This document shows, in pieces, positions 36,948 to 46,900 of a stretch of DNA of 64,000 nucleotides; within the stretch, counting starts at the first letter, position 1; each line of letters starts with the position of its first letter. Position numbers and translations under genes: made by a program. The stretch comes from Streptomyces sp. NBC_01241 (GTDB lineage: Bacteria; Actinomycetota; Actinomycetes; Streptomycetales; Streptomycetaceae), in contig NZ_CP108494.1 of the NCBI RefSeq assembly GCF_041435435.1, forward strand, positions 2,762,501 through 2,826,500, read 5' to 3'. The notes beneath the pieces were generated by a model that ran no database searches, was not told the origin of the DNA, and saw nothing but the letters and a program-made list of their open reading frames with translations.

Positions 36948-36989
36948 CGGAAAGCGGGGGCGTCCCGGACGGGGCGCTCCCGCTTTCCG
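36948..36989 (+). terminator. Terminator after pepN copy 2
   Basis: Stem 36948-36962 with 36975-36989 pairs at 14 of 15 positions. The remaining 36990-37183 shows no gene or clear signal. Confidence 0.75.
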
Positions 36990-37183
36990 CTGCCATGAGC
37001 GAAAGCGCGGCGCGCCGGATGCCCATCGGTCAGGTACTCGGGTGCCACCCGTGGTCGAGCCGCGGATCCTCGGCTCGGGTTCGGCCCGAGTGAGCGGGCC
37101 GCCTTCGCGCCGCCGCCCGGCCGAGCCGACGCGACGCGAGGCCGGGAGGGCGCGGCGGGAAGACCCGGTCCCCTGCGAAGAAG

Positions 37184-37220
37184 GGGTGAGCCCCGGCGTA
37201 CAGGACGCCGGGGCTCACCC
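37184..37220 (-). terminator. Terminator of the DNRLRE/FG-GAP gene
   Basis: A perfect 16-bp stem (37184-37199 with 37205-37220) with a 5-nt loop, 20 nt downstream of the minus-strand stop. Confidence 0.8.
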
Positions 37221-37239
37221 GGGGAACGGAATCCGGCCG

Positions 37240-40200
37240 TCAGCCGAAGGACTTGATCGCCTTCCAGTCCACGGAAAGGACGATCTTCGCGGCCGGGTTC
37301 GTGTTCGTTCGGGACGGATAGTAGATCCGCGTCTGGCCGTCGGTGGCGAAGATGGCCCAGATGTCGGGAATCTTGTCGTTGTTGACGTCCGGGATGCCGA
37401 GCGCGATGCGGATGTTGGTCTCCTGCCAGCTGGTGCCGTAGGAGACGTCGCCGTTGAGGGAGTTGGCGGCGACCATGAGCGAGTTGAGGTCGACGCTGCC
37501 GCTGCCGGAACCGGGCTTGCCGTGGCGGACGTACATGTTGCCGTTGTCGAGGTTGCGCCACAACAGGTCGGGGGTGCCGTCACCGTTGATGTCGGCGACG
37601 TTGACGATGTCGCGGCGGGCCCAGGCATCGGCGTTCATCCGCGTCGCCGTCTGGAAGGTCGCCCCGGTGTAGCCGGACAGCGCCCAGAACTCGGGACCGG
37701 CTCGCAGCACCAGGTCGGGCAGCTTGTCGCCGGTGATGTCGCCGACGGCCTTGATCTGCGTCCAGGTCGAGGGCGCCGGGACGCCTGCGGGCAGGCGGAT
37801 CCGGAGCCGCTTGTCGACGTTGAAGCTGCCGTAGCCGTCACCGGGGTAGAGCCAGAAGTTGCCGTCCGGGGTGACGGCGAACAGGTCGGTGATGCCGTCG
37901 CCCGGGTAGGCGTCCGCGTAGTGGGTGATCAGCGCGGCCTTGCCGGTGGTCGGGTTGTACCAGTGGTTCTTCGGGTGCAGCTTGTTGTCCGAGGTGTACG
38001 AGGCGCCCAGGCACCCGTACAGCTCGCCGCCCTCGCTTCCGACGCAGTTCATCAACTTGCCGTCGGCGTCGACGATCAGCAGGTCGGGGATGCCGTCGCC
38101 ACCCGTGTCACCGGGCTTGTCCTCCTTGTCCCGCGGCGGGACGTAGAAGGCGTAGTCCGAGCGCACGCTCTTGTTGCCGTACTGGTCCAGGGCGTAGACG
38201 TTCACCCAGGTCGGGCCGGCGTGCGGCGGCTGCAGGTTGGTGACGGTGGCCTTGCCGTTGGCGTCGGCCGCCAGGTCCTTGTAGTTCAGGCCCTCGAAGG
38301 CCCACTGGAACTTCTTCGCGCCCTGCGAGGTGAACGTCATCGAGCCGGTCCCGCCGAACTTGACCTTCGCCCAGGTCTGGCCGTCGGAGGTGGCCTGGGG
38401 GAAGTCGTCGCTCTCGATGGTGGGCTGCGGCGGAGCGGCCGCGTCGATGGTGATCCGGCAGGGCTCGGTGCCCGGCGGGAAGTACGTGGAGACCAGGCCG
38501 CCCGAGTCCTCGGAGCGCACGTCCCACGAGTAGGTGGCCTTGTCCTCCAGCGGGAACGTGGCGGGGATGGTCAGGGTGGCCGTTCCGCCGGCGTTCGGGG
38601 TGACCAGGGTGCCGGACGGGACGGTGCCGCCGGTCTTCCAGAAGCGGAAACGCAGCTTGCTCAGGTTGCCGTCGGGGTCCTTGCCGGTCGCCGACAGCAC
38701 GACGTTGGTCTTGCCGATCGTCACACCGCTGCCCGGGCCGGGCTTGCAGGCGCCACCGGGAGAGGAGGTGCCGTTGGTGGGCTCGCTCGGCGGACGGTTG
38801 TAGACCACCTCCAGCGTCGCGGAGGTCGCTTTGAACTTGCGCCAGGTCTCCTTGTCCGACTCGCTGGTGGCCTTCATGCCGAGCGTGATGTTCGACCAGC
38901 CCTTGTCCGCGCCTTCCTGAGCGGCGGTCTTCACGTTGAACGCCTCATACGCGTCGGGGCAGGAGGTGGAGGACCAGCCGTGCGCGAACGACTTGCGCTG
39001 CAGTTCCTTGGACCAGCTCGGCTGCTTATTCCACGTCGTGCCGGAGGAGATCGCCCCCGTCAGCCAGAACTGGAACTCACGGGTGGTGCACGACCAGGAG
39101 TGGTTGTTGAGCACCTTGAAGGACGCGGAGGTGATCGTCGCGCCCTTCAGACTGGCGCTGTAGCCCATGCGCCAGAAGGAGCGGGCGGTGCCACCGGTTT
39201 CGGATTCGTGGCCGACGCGGGCGTCGACGGTGCCGGAGCCGAAGTTGGTGCCGTTCCAGTAGCTGGTGTTCGGGTACGGCTTGTACGCCGTCGTCCACGC
39301 CTGCCAGCCGCTGTTGAGCGTCGGGTCGACGAACACCGGGAAGCGGACGTCCTCGTCGGTGAACAGACCGGTCTCGGCGACCCGCAGGCCGAGCCGGGCC
39401 GTCCCGGTCCCGTCGCCGTCCAGACGCATCGGCAGCGGGGCCTGGTGCGCGCCGGGTTCGATGCCGCTCAGTCCGGACAGCTTCAGCACGTCGGCGGACG
39501 TCGCGACCGAGGTGCGGGGCGTGGACTCGCCGTCCGGAAGCTCGGGGTCACGGCCGGCCGAGTCCCAGGCGAAGGGCGTCGGGATGGAGCCGATCTCCTC
39601 GCCCGTCTTGTCGAGGACCAGGATCCGGGCGCCGTCTTCGTCGTTGTGGAACACGGCCGTCTTCGAGCGCAGCCCGTACGACACCGCCGCCAGCGCCTTG
39701 TTCTGTGCGGCCTCCTGGTTCTTGACGATCAGCAACTGCCCGAAGCCGCCCTCCTCGCGGGCGACGAGCAGCAGGTCGACGCCGGGCAGTACCTCCGGAT
39801 AGAGGGCCCGGGGACCGTCGAGCACCGGCTCGGGCAGCGTGCCCGGCCAGGTGTAGGCGACGGTGTGGCCGTCGATGTCCACCTCGGCCAGCACCGTCTC
39901 CTTCGTGACCGGGTCCTCGGCCAGCGGCAGACGGGCGTACGAGCGGTCGGCGTGGGCGGCCTTGCCCGGCGTACCGCTCGAAAACCGCACCGGCACCGGG
40001 GGGTTGACCGGGCGGACGCCGAGGCCGCCGGCGGCGTCCTTCGTCCGCCGCAGCCGGTTGTCGACCGGCGCCCACTTACCCTCAGTGTTCTTCGCCCGCT
40101 GGGGCAGGGCGGTGATCCGGGTGTGCATCTCCCCGTCCGGCCGCGCCCAGGTCAGCGAGGTGGCGGTGGTCGCCGTGTCGACGAGCACCTCCTTGCGGGT

Positions 40201-40416
40201 GCGCCGGGCCTCGGCCGCGGCGGCGGTCTCGTCACGAGGACCGGTCGACGCCTGTTTCGCGCCGGTCGTCCCGTGGGCCTGCGGCACTGACGGATCGTCA
40301 GGTTGCCACCATGGCAGCAGTGCGGTGGTCAGGGCGGCCAGGACGAGGCCGAGTGTGAGAGTCAGTCTGGTGCGCGTGCGCACGAACGGGCTGAGAAAAC
40401 GAGGCAGCGCGGACAC
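37240..40416 (-). CDS. Secreted DNRLRE / FG-GAP repeat surface protein
   Basis: A 1058-residue exported protein. It has an N-terminal hydrophobic signal or anchor (about residues 15-37) and an N-terminal region of about 300 residues shared by Streptomyces Rhs-partner proteins. These are followed by a DNRLRE beta-sandwich (about 384-538), a fibronectin-like region (about 540-690) and FG-GAP/VCBS repeats from about 770 to the end (DGIPDLLIVDADG, GDGITDLFAVTPDG, GDKLPDLVL, DINGDGTPDLLW, NNDKIPDIW; Ca-binding DxNxDG type). It has no enzymatic motif, so binding or adhesion is likely. It diverges from the Rhs gene across 498 bp. The GTG start has GGGAG about 12 nt upstream. Confidence 0.85.
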   Translation of the reverse strand: MSALPRFLSPFVRTRTRLTLTLGLVLAALTTALLPWWQPDDPSVPQAHGTTGAKQASTGPRDETAAAAEARRTRKEVLVDTATTATSLTWARPDGEMHTRITALPQRAKNTEGKWAPVDNRLRRTKDAAGGLGVRPVNPPVPVRFSSGTPGKAAHADRSYARLPLAEDPVTKETVLAEVDIDGHTVAYTWPGTLPEPVLDGPRALYPEVLPGVDLLLVAREEGGFGQLLIVKNQEAAQNKALAAVSYGLRSKTAVFHNDEDGARILVLDKTGEEIGSIPTPFAWDSAGRDPELPDGESTPRTSVATSADVLKLSGLSGIEPGAHQAPLPMRLDGDGTGTARLGLRVAETGLFTDEDVRFPVFVDPTLNSGWQAWTTAYKPYPNTSYWNGTNFGSGTVDARVGHESETGGTARSFWRMGYSASLKGATITSASFKVLNNHSWSCTTREFQFWLTGAISSGTTWNKQPSWSKELQRKSFAHGWSSTSCPDAYEAFNVKTAAQEGADKGWSNITLGMKATSESDKETWRKFKATSATLEVVYNRPPSEPTNGTSSPGGACKPGPGSGVTIGKTNVVLSATGKDPDGNLSKLRFRFWKTGGTVPSGTLVTPNAGGTATLTIPATFPLEDKATYSWDVRSEDSGGLVSTYFPPGTEPCRITIDAAAPPQPTIESDDFPQATSDGQTWAKVKFGGTGSMTFTSQGAKKFQWAFEGLNYKDLAADANGKATVTNLQPPHAGPTWVNVYALDQYGNKSVRSDYAFYVPPRDKEDKPGDTGGDGIPDLLIVDADGKLMNCVGSEGGELYGCLGASYTSDNKLHPKNHWYNPTTGKAALITHYADAYPGDGITDLFAVTPDGNFWLYPGDGYGSFNVDKRLRIRLPAGVPAPSTWTQIKAVGDITGDKLPDLVLRAGPEFWALSGYTGATFQTATRMNADAWARRDIVNVADINGDGTPDLLWRNLDNGNMYVRHGKPGSGSGSVDLNSLMVAANSLNGDVSYGTSWQETNIRIALGIPDVNNDKIPDIWAIFATDGQTRIYYPSRTNTNPAAKIVLSVDWKAIKSFG

Positions 40417-40540
40417 GGCGGCGGTCTACTCCCATGTGGGCCAGTCGGATTGGGGCAGCACAGACGGCCCCGGACGGCAGACCGCGGGGCATTGAGACGC
40501 ACACGATCACACGATCCGCACACCCGGTCCACATATGAAG

Positions 40541-40569
40541 ATTTTATGAAGTTGTGACCAGCCGTTGAA
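40541..40569 (-). promoter_or_regulatory. Putative promoter of the DNRLRE gene
   Basis: Minus-strand TTCAAC (40569-40564) and TAAAAT (40546-40541) are spaced 17 bp inside an unusually AT-rich stretch, implying a leader of about 118 nt. Confidence 0.35.
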
Positions 40570-40914
40570 AATCCCTTGAGCCCAGCAAAAGATGCCGGAA
40601 ACTTTCACTTTTGACTGTCCATCATTTATTGATCAGCAGTGAATTTTCGCCGTATGCCTCATTGCCCACCAGGAGCGACGGCCTGCCACGAAATCCACCG
40701 TGACGCACATCACGGATGCCCTCCCCCGCGCTTTCGTAGCGATCTTGAAATATGTGGAGCTCATGACAGAGGGTGCAGACACGCACGCGCCTGGCAACAG
40801 GTGCGTGCTCTTTGGTGTTTCCGCACCTCATCTGTTGTTTGTATCGCCCGGTGGGAGTCGACGCGTATGCGAGGTCAAGGTCCGCTGTCATGGCTGGGGA
40901 GAGGACGCCTAGCC
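40570..40914. other. AT-richer divergent intergenic region, with a leader hairpin
   Basis: No convincing gene. Base composition is clearly lower in GC than the flanks. AGGTGCG (40799-40805) and CGCACCT (40822-40828) form a 7-bp stem in the probable Rhs leader. An in-frame ATG at 40867 is an alternative Rhs start. Confidence 0.4.
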
Positions 40915-43900
40915 ATGACAGAGTCACAACGACGACGCCGTCGGCATGGCCGCGTGGCGACCGTCCTTTTGTTGTCCTCGACGCTGACGGTGACGAGTCT
41001 GGGCGCGGAGGCGTGGGCGATACCCGGCCCCGGCATGAGCCGCGAGCGGTCGATCACCGAGGTCGACCTGCCCGATCTGCCGGAAAGCACCTCGATCGAC
41101 GGGGACGAGGAGGCCGAGAAGAGCCTCACGACCGCGCCCGAGGTCCCCGTCGACCCGTACGCACCGACCGCCGTCACTCCCTGGACGGAGAACAGCGGCA
41201 CCGCGACGCTGACCCCGGATGCCAAGCCCGGCACCACGGTCCCGGTCTCCAACAGCCTGCCGGTCGCGCTCGGCGTGCCCGACGGCACCGACCCGGCCTC
41301 GATCGCCGGTGAGTGGAAGGTCGACCTGGCCGCGCCGGCCGCGTCCCAGGACGCCGGCGTCTCCGGCCTGATCATGCAGGTCACCCCGCCGGCCACCGCC
41401 GAACCGGCCGCGCAGGTCGCACTCACCGTCGACACCACCGGCTTCGCCGACCTCTACGGCCCCCAGGCCGCCGACCGCTTCGGCCTCGTGCTGCTGCCCG
41501 AATGTGTTCTGACCTCCCCCGACAGCGGCGACTGCGCCGCCGACGGCGGCGTGCAGACCATGTCGGGCGGGGCGGACCACGACAGGGCCGAGCGACTGCG
41601 CAGCACGGTGGAGGTGGTGCCGGCGAACAAGGCACCCACCAAGTCCACCGCCGCGAAGAACGCACCCACCCGCAAGATCCTCTCCGGCTCGGTCCCCGTC
41701 GCCGGCCTGCTCGGCGGCGAGGCGGCCTCGAAGGCGACCGGCGCCTCCGTCCGTACCGCGGCCCTGCAGGCGGTGGACGCCTCCGGCCCGCAGGTCGTCG
41801 GCGCCATGGACACCGGCGCATCGGCCTCCGGTGACTTCACCGCGTCGCCGCTGCTGTCCTCGGGCTCGTGGTCGGCCGGCGCCTCCTCCGGCGCCTTCAC
41901 CTACGCGTACCAGGCACAGGTGCCGGAGACGGCCGGCGGGCTGATCCCCAAGGTGGCGCTGAGCTACTCCTCGCAGTCGGTCGACGGACGCACCTCCGCC
42001 ACCAACAACCAGGCCTCGTGGATCGGTGACGGCTGGGACTACAACCCGGGCTCCATCACCCGCACGTACGCCAACTGCCGCGAGGATTCGAAGAAGCCCG
42101 GGTCGAACAACGCCACACACCGCACGGCCGACCTGTGCTGGGGCTCGGACAACGCCACCCTCTCGCTCGGCGGCATGACCACCGAACTGGTGTGGGACAA
42201 GACCAAGAAAACGTGGTTCACCGCCAACGGCGACGGCTCCAAGATCGAGCAGATCAAGAACAACACCAGCGGCAACGGCGCCAAGGACGGCGAGTACTGG
42301 GTCGTCACCACCCGTGACGGCACCCGCTACCACTTCGGCCGGCACAAGCTGCCGGGCTGGAGTACCGGACAGCCGGTCACCGACTCCGTCCTGACCGTGC
42401 CGGTGTACGGCAACCACCCGGATGAGGACTGCTACAAGGCCGGCGACTGGGCCGGTTCGTGGTGCACCCAGGCCTGGCGCTGGGGACTCGACTACGTCGA
42501 GGACATCCACGGCAACGCCATGTCCCTGTGGTGGAAGCGCGACAAGAACTACTACGCCCGCAACTTCAACTTCAAGGCGCCGGTCGCCTACGACCGCGAC
42601 GGCTACCTGGACCACATCGACTACGGGCAGCGCAAGGACAGCATCTTCTCCGAGACCGCCCCGGCCCGTGTCGGCTTCCAGGTCGACGAGCGCTGCCTGG
42701 GCGAAGGCACGCTGAAGTGCACGGAGGCGAACTTCACCGACAAGGACCCGGGCAAGTACCGCATCTGGTACGACACCCCGGCCGACCTGCGGTGCGAGTC
42801 CGGCAAGAAGTGCTGGAACGCCGGCCCGTCCTTCTGGAGCCGCAAGCGCCTGGTCTCGATCACCACCTCGGCGCAGCGGCGCACCGACACCACCGCGCGT
42901 CAGGTGGTGGACAAGTACACGCTCACGCAGAGCTTCCCGGTCCTGAGGACCGGTCCGAACACCGCCCTGTGGCTGGAGTCGATCCAGCGGACCGGATACG
43001 CGCGCCTCGGCAGCACGGACAAGAGCGTCACCCTCAACCCGGTGCGTTTCGAGTCCAACGCGGAGGACATGCCCAACCGGGTCATGCGGCCCAAGGACCC
43101 GCGCCCCGGCTTCTCCAGGCTGCGTGTCGCCCGTGTCATCAACGAGTACGGCGGCGAGACCGTCGCCACCTACAAGCCGGCCGTCGGTGACTGCGCCACC
43201 GGCACCAACCTGCCCGACAAGAAGGACACGGCGGCGCTGAAGGCCAACACGCGCCTGTGCTACCCGTCGTTCTGGCATCCGGACCCCGAGGTCGAGGACA
43301 TCGACTGGTTCCACAAGTACGTGGTGGACACCATCGAGGAACTCCCCAACGTCGACGGCGCGTTCAGCACCAGGACGGCGTACTCGTACAAGAACGCCGG
43401 GTGGAAGCTGGCCGAGGCGGAGTTCACCAAGAAGTCCACGCGCACCTACGCGCAGTTCGCCGGGTTCGAACAGACCACGGTGCTCACGGGCGAGAACGAG
43501 CCGACCATCGGCAGCAAGAAGTCGAAGTCCGTCACCCGCTACTTCCGCGGTATGGGCGACACCGTCTCGGTGAAGGACATCACCGGCGCCGAGATCGCCA
43601 AGGACTCCGAGCCGTTCGCCGGCCGCATCGCCGAGGAGCTCAGCTACACGAGCGCGAGCGACGCGGACACCGACTGGCTGTCCCGCAGCGTCACCGTCCC
43701 GGCCGCCACCGAGCTGGCCAAGCGCGACCGAGACGACGGTCTGAGTCCGCTGCGCGCCTGGCGCGTCACGGAGCCCGTGGAGATCGCGTACACCAAGTCC
43801 TCCGGCACCGGTGACGACAAGGCCACCGAGCGGGTCGTGAAGACCGAGACGACCTACGAGGAGACGTACGGTCTGCCCACCCTCGTCGAGTCGTTCGGTG

Positions 43901-46900
43901 ACACCGGAAAGTCCGGGGACGAGTCCTGCACCAAGCTGGAGTACGTCCACCAGACCGGCAAGAACATCATCGGCCTGACCAAGCAGGCGCTGGTCTCGCC
44001 GACCACGTGCGCGAAGGCCGACTTCGCCGACCTGACCACTCTGAGCGGTGCCAGCCGCACCGCGTACGACCACCAGGCCTACGGCACCGCGCTCGCCGAC
44101 ACCACACGCGGCCTGGCCACCGAGTCCTGGTCGCTGAACGGTGTGGGAACCGGATTCCAGAGCAACGGAACCACCGATTTCGACGCCATCGGCCGTGTGG
44201 TCAAGCAGACCGACCCGGACAACAAGTCCTCCACGATCACCTACACCCCGTCCTCCGGCCAGGTCTTCGAGGTCACCGAGACCAACGCCCGCGGCCACTC
44301 CCAGAAGCAGGAGCTGGAGCCGGGCCGTTCGACCACCCTCAAGACGACCGACACCAACGGCCATGTGAGCGAGGCGAAGTACGACCCGCTGGGCCGCCTC
44401 GACGAGGCCTGGGCCCCGGGCCGCACCCCGTCGGCCTCGTCCGTGCCGGACTTCAAGGCCGTCTACACGATCCCGACGTACAACCCGGAGAACCCGGACC
44501 GCAAGCCCCCGTTCGTCACCACCCGCACGCGCGGGTTCGAGGACCGCGTCGAGACCTCCGTCACCCTCTACGACGGCCTCGGCCGCGAGCGGCAGACGCA
44601 GGAGGAGGCCGACGGCGGCGGCCATCTGATCACCGACACGCTGTACAACAGCTCCGGTGAGGTCTGGCAGACGAACAACGCCTACCTGACCCACGAGGCC
44701 GAGCCGGGTCAGCTGTTCACCCCGCTCGCCGACACGGCCGTCCCCAACATCACCCGCTACACCTACGACGGTCTCGGCCGGGTGGCCGAGGAGATGCCGG
44801 TCCTCAAGGTCATGGACCCGAAGACCAAGGAGGCCACTTCCCAGCCGGTCCCGGAGCGGGCCACCCGATACAAGTACGGCCAGGACTGGTCGGAGGTCGT
44901 CAACCCGTCCGGCACCTCCTCCTACCGTGTCTACACCGACGCGCTCGGCCGCACGTCCCGGGTGGACACGTACAACTCGGCGGCTCCCGACGGCTTCACG
45001 TCGATGCGGTACGAGTACGACAAGCGGGGCCAGCTCGTGAAGGCGGTCAACTCCGCCGACACGACGCACCCGTGGACATGGACCTACGACCACCGCGGCC
45101 GGCAGGACTCCGCCACCGACCCGGACTCGGGCACCACGCGGACCTCCTACGACCGCTTCGACCGCCCGCTGACCACCACCAACGCGCGCGGCATCACCGT
45201 CTGGAACGGCTACGACGAGCTGTCGCGGCCGACCAAGCAGCGGCTGAACGACGAAAACGGCACGCTGCTGGCGGAGTTCGGCTACGACACCGCCCCCGGC
45301 GGCAAGGGCATGCCCGCCACCGCCACCCGCTACACCGACGGCCTGGCGTACACCCAGAAGATCAACGGCTACACCAAGGACTACCAGCCGACCTCGACCA
45401 CGCTGAACCTGCCGCTGACGCTGGCCGCCACGTGGGGTCTTGCGACCTCGTACACGTACGGCTACACGTACAACGACACGGGCATGCTGGAGGAGGCCAC
45501 GCTGCCGGCGGTCGGCAACTTCGCCGCCGAGAAGCTCGTCCCCCGCTACAACAAGGACGGCCTGCCCCTGTCGATCTCCGGCAAGGACTGGTACGGCTCC
45601 GAGACGGTGTACTCCTCCTACGGGCAGGTGCTGCGCTCGACCCTGGGCGCGCAGCCGTACCGGGTATGGGCGCAGAACTCGTACGACGAGTCGAGCGGCG
45701 AGCTCCAGGAGCAGTCGGTCTACCGCGAGCAGACCGGGGACAAGACCCTGGTCGACGGAAGTCTCGTGTCCAACCGGTCGTACACCTACGACCCGGCGGG
45801 CAACGTCACTTCGATCCAGGAGCACTCGGACGGGATCGCGGAGCGGCAGTGCTTCACCTACGACCCGCTGGGTCAGCTGAAGTCGGCCTGGACCTCCAAG
45901 GACCAGACCGGGTGCGCCGCTCCGAAGGGCAGCGACGGCACGCTCAATGTGACGGCGGGCAAGGACAGCTCCGGCTACTGGCAGGAGTACGAGTACGACC
46001 TGGTCGGCAACCGCAAGAAGCTGACCGAGAAGGACCTGACCGGCAACGCCGCGAAGGACGCCACCACCACCTACTCCTACGGCAAGGCCGACGGCACCCA
46101 GCCCCACACGCTGACCAAGGTGTCGAAGACCTACACCACCCCGCAGGGCGCGCAGGTCAAGTCCGAGGCGGAGCGCCTGTACGAGCTGACGGGCGAGACC
46201 AAGTCCGTCACCTCCCTCCAGAACGGCGACAAGCAGGATCTGACCTGGACGTATGACGGCCAGGTCGACCGGATCAGCGGTCAGGGCTCGGGCGGCAAGA
46301 CCCCGTATGTGGGCCTGGCCGACAAGTGCCTCGACCTGAGCTCCGGCCTGGCGGCCGCCGGACAGGCCATCCAGCTGTACTCGTGCAACTCCACGGTGGC
46401 GCAGAGCTGGCGCTTCACCCCCACTCCGGGGACGGCGCAGGCCGACCGCGACCGGGGCGCGCTGAGCGTCCACGACGACTGGTGCGTGCAGCCGGCCGGG
46501 AACACGGCCGGATCGGCCCTCAAGCTGCAGAAGTGCGACGGTTCGGCCGGCCAGGAGCTGAAGCGCAACGCGTCGGGTCAGCTGACCCACGTCGACTCGA
46601 ACCTGTGCCTTGCGGTGAAGGACGCGAGTTCGGCGAACTCGACCCCGATCGTGCTGGCCGTCTGTGACGGCACGAAGCCCGCGCAGCTGTGGGCGCCGCA
46701 GAACGACACCCGTCACATCTACGGACCCGACGGATCGCGTCTGCTGACGATCAAGGACAAGCAGGCCACCCTGTATCTGGGTGAGGCCGAGGTCACCGTG
46801 GGGCAGGACGGTGTCCTGATCAACACCCAGCGCACGTACGCGGCGCCCGGTGGCGCGGTCATGCGCTACGCGGCCGGCACGGGTGGTGACGCCCTGGTCG

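Noticed and set aside
37042..40290. A plus-strand open frame of about 1080 codons opposite the DNRLRE gene
   Set aside because: Gly/Arg/Val-rich shadow with no recognisable domain.
40622..40927. A 101-codon minus-strand frame in the divergent DNRLRE/Rhs intergenic region
   Set aside because: No SD, no family resemblance, and it overlaps the expected Rhs promoter and start.
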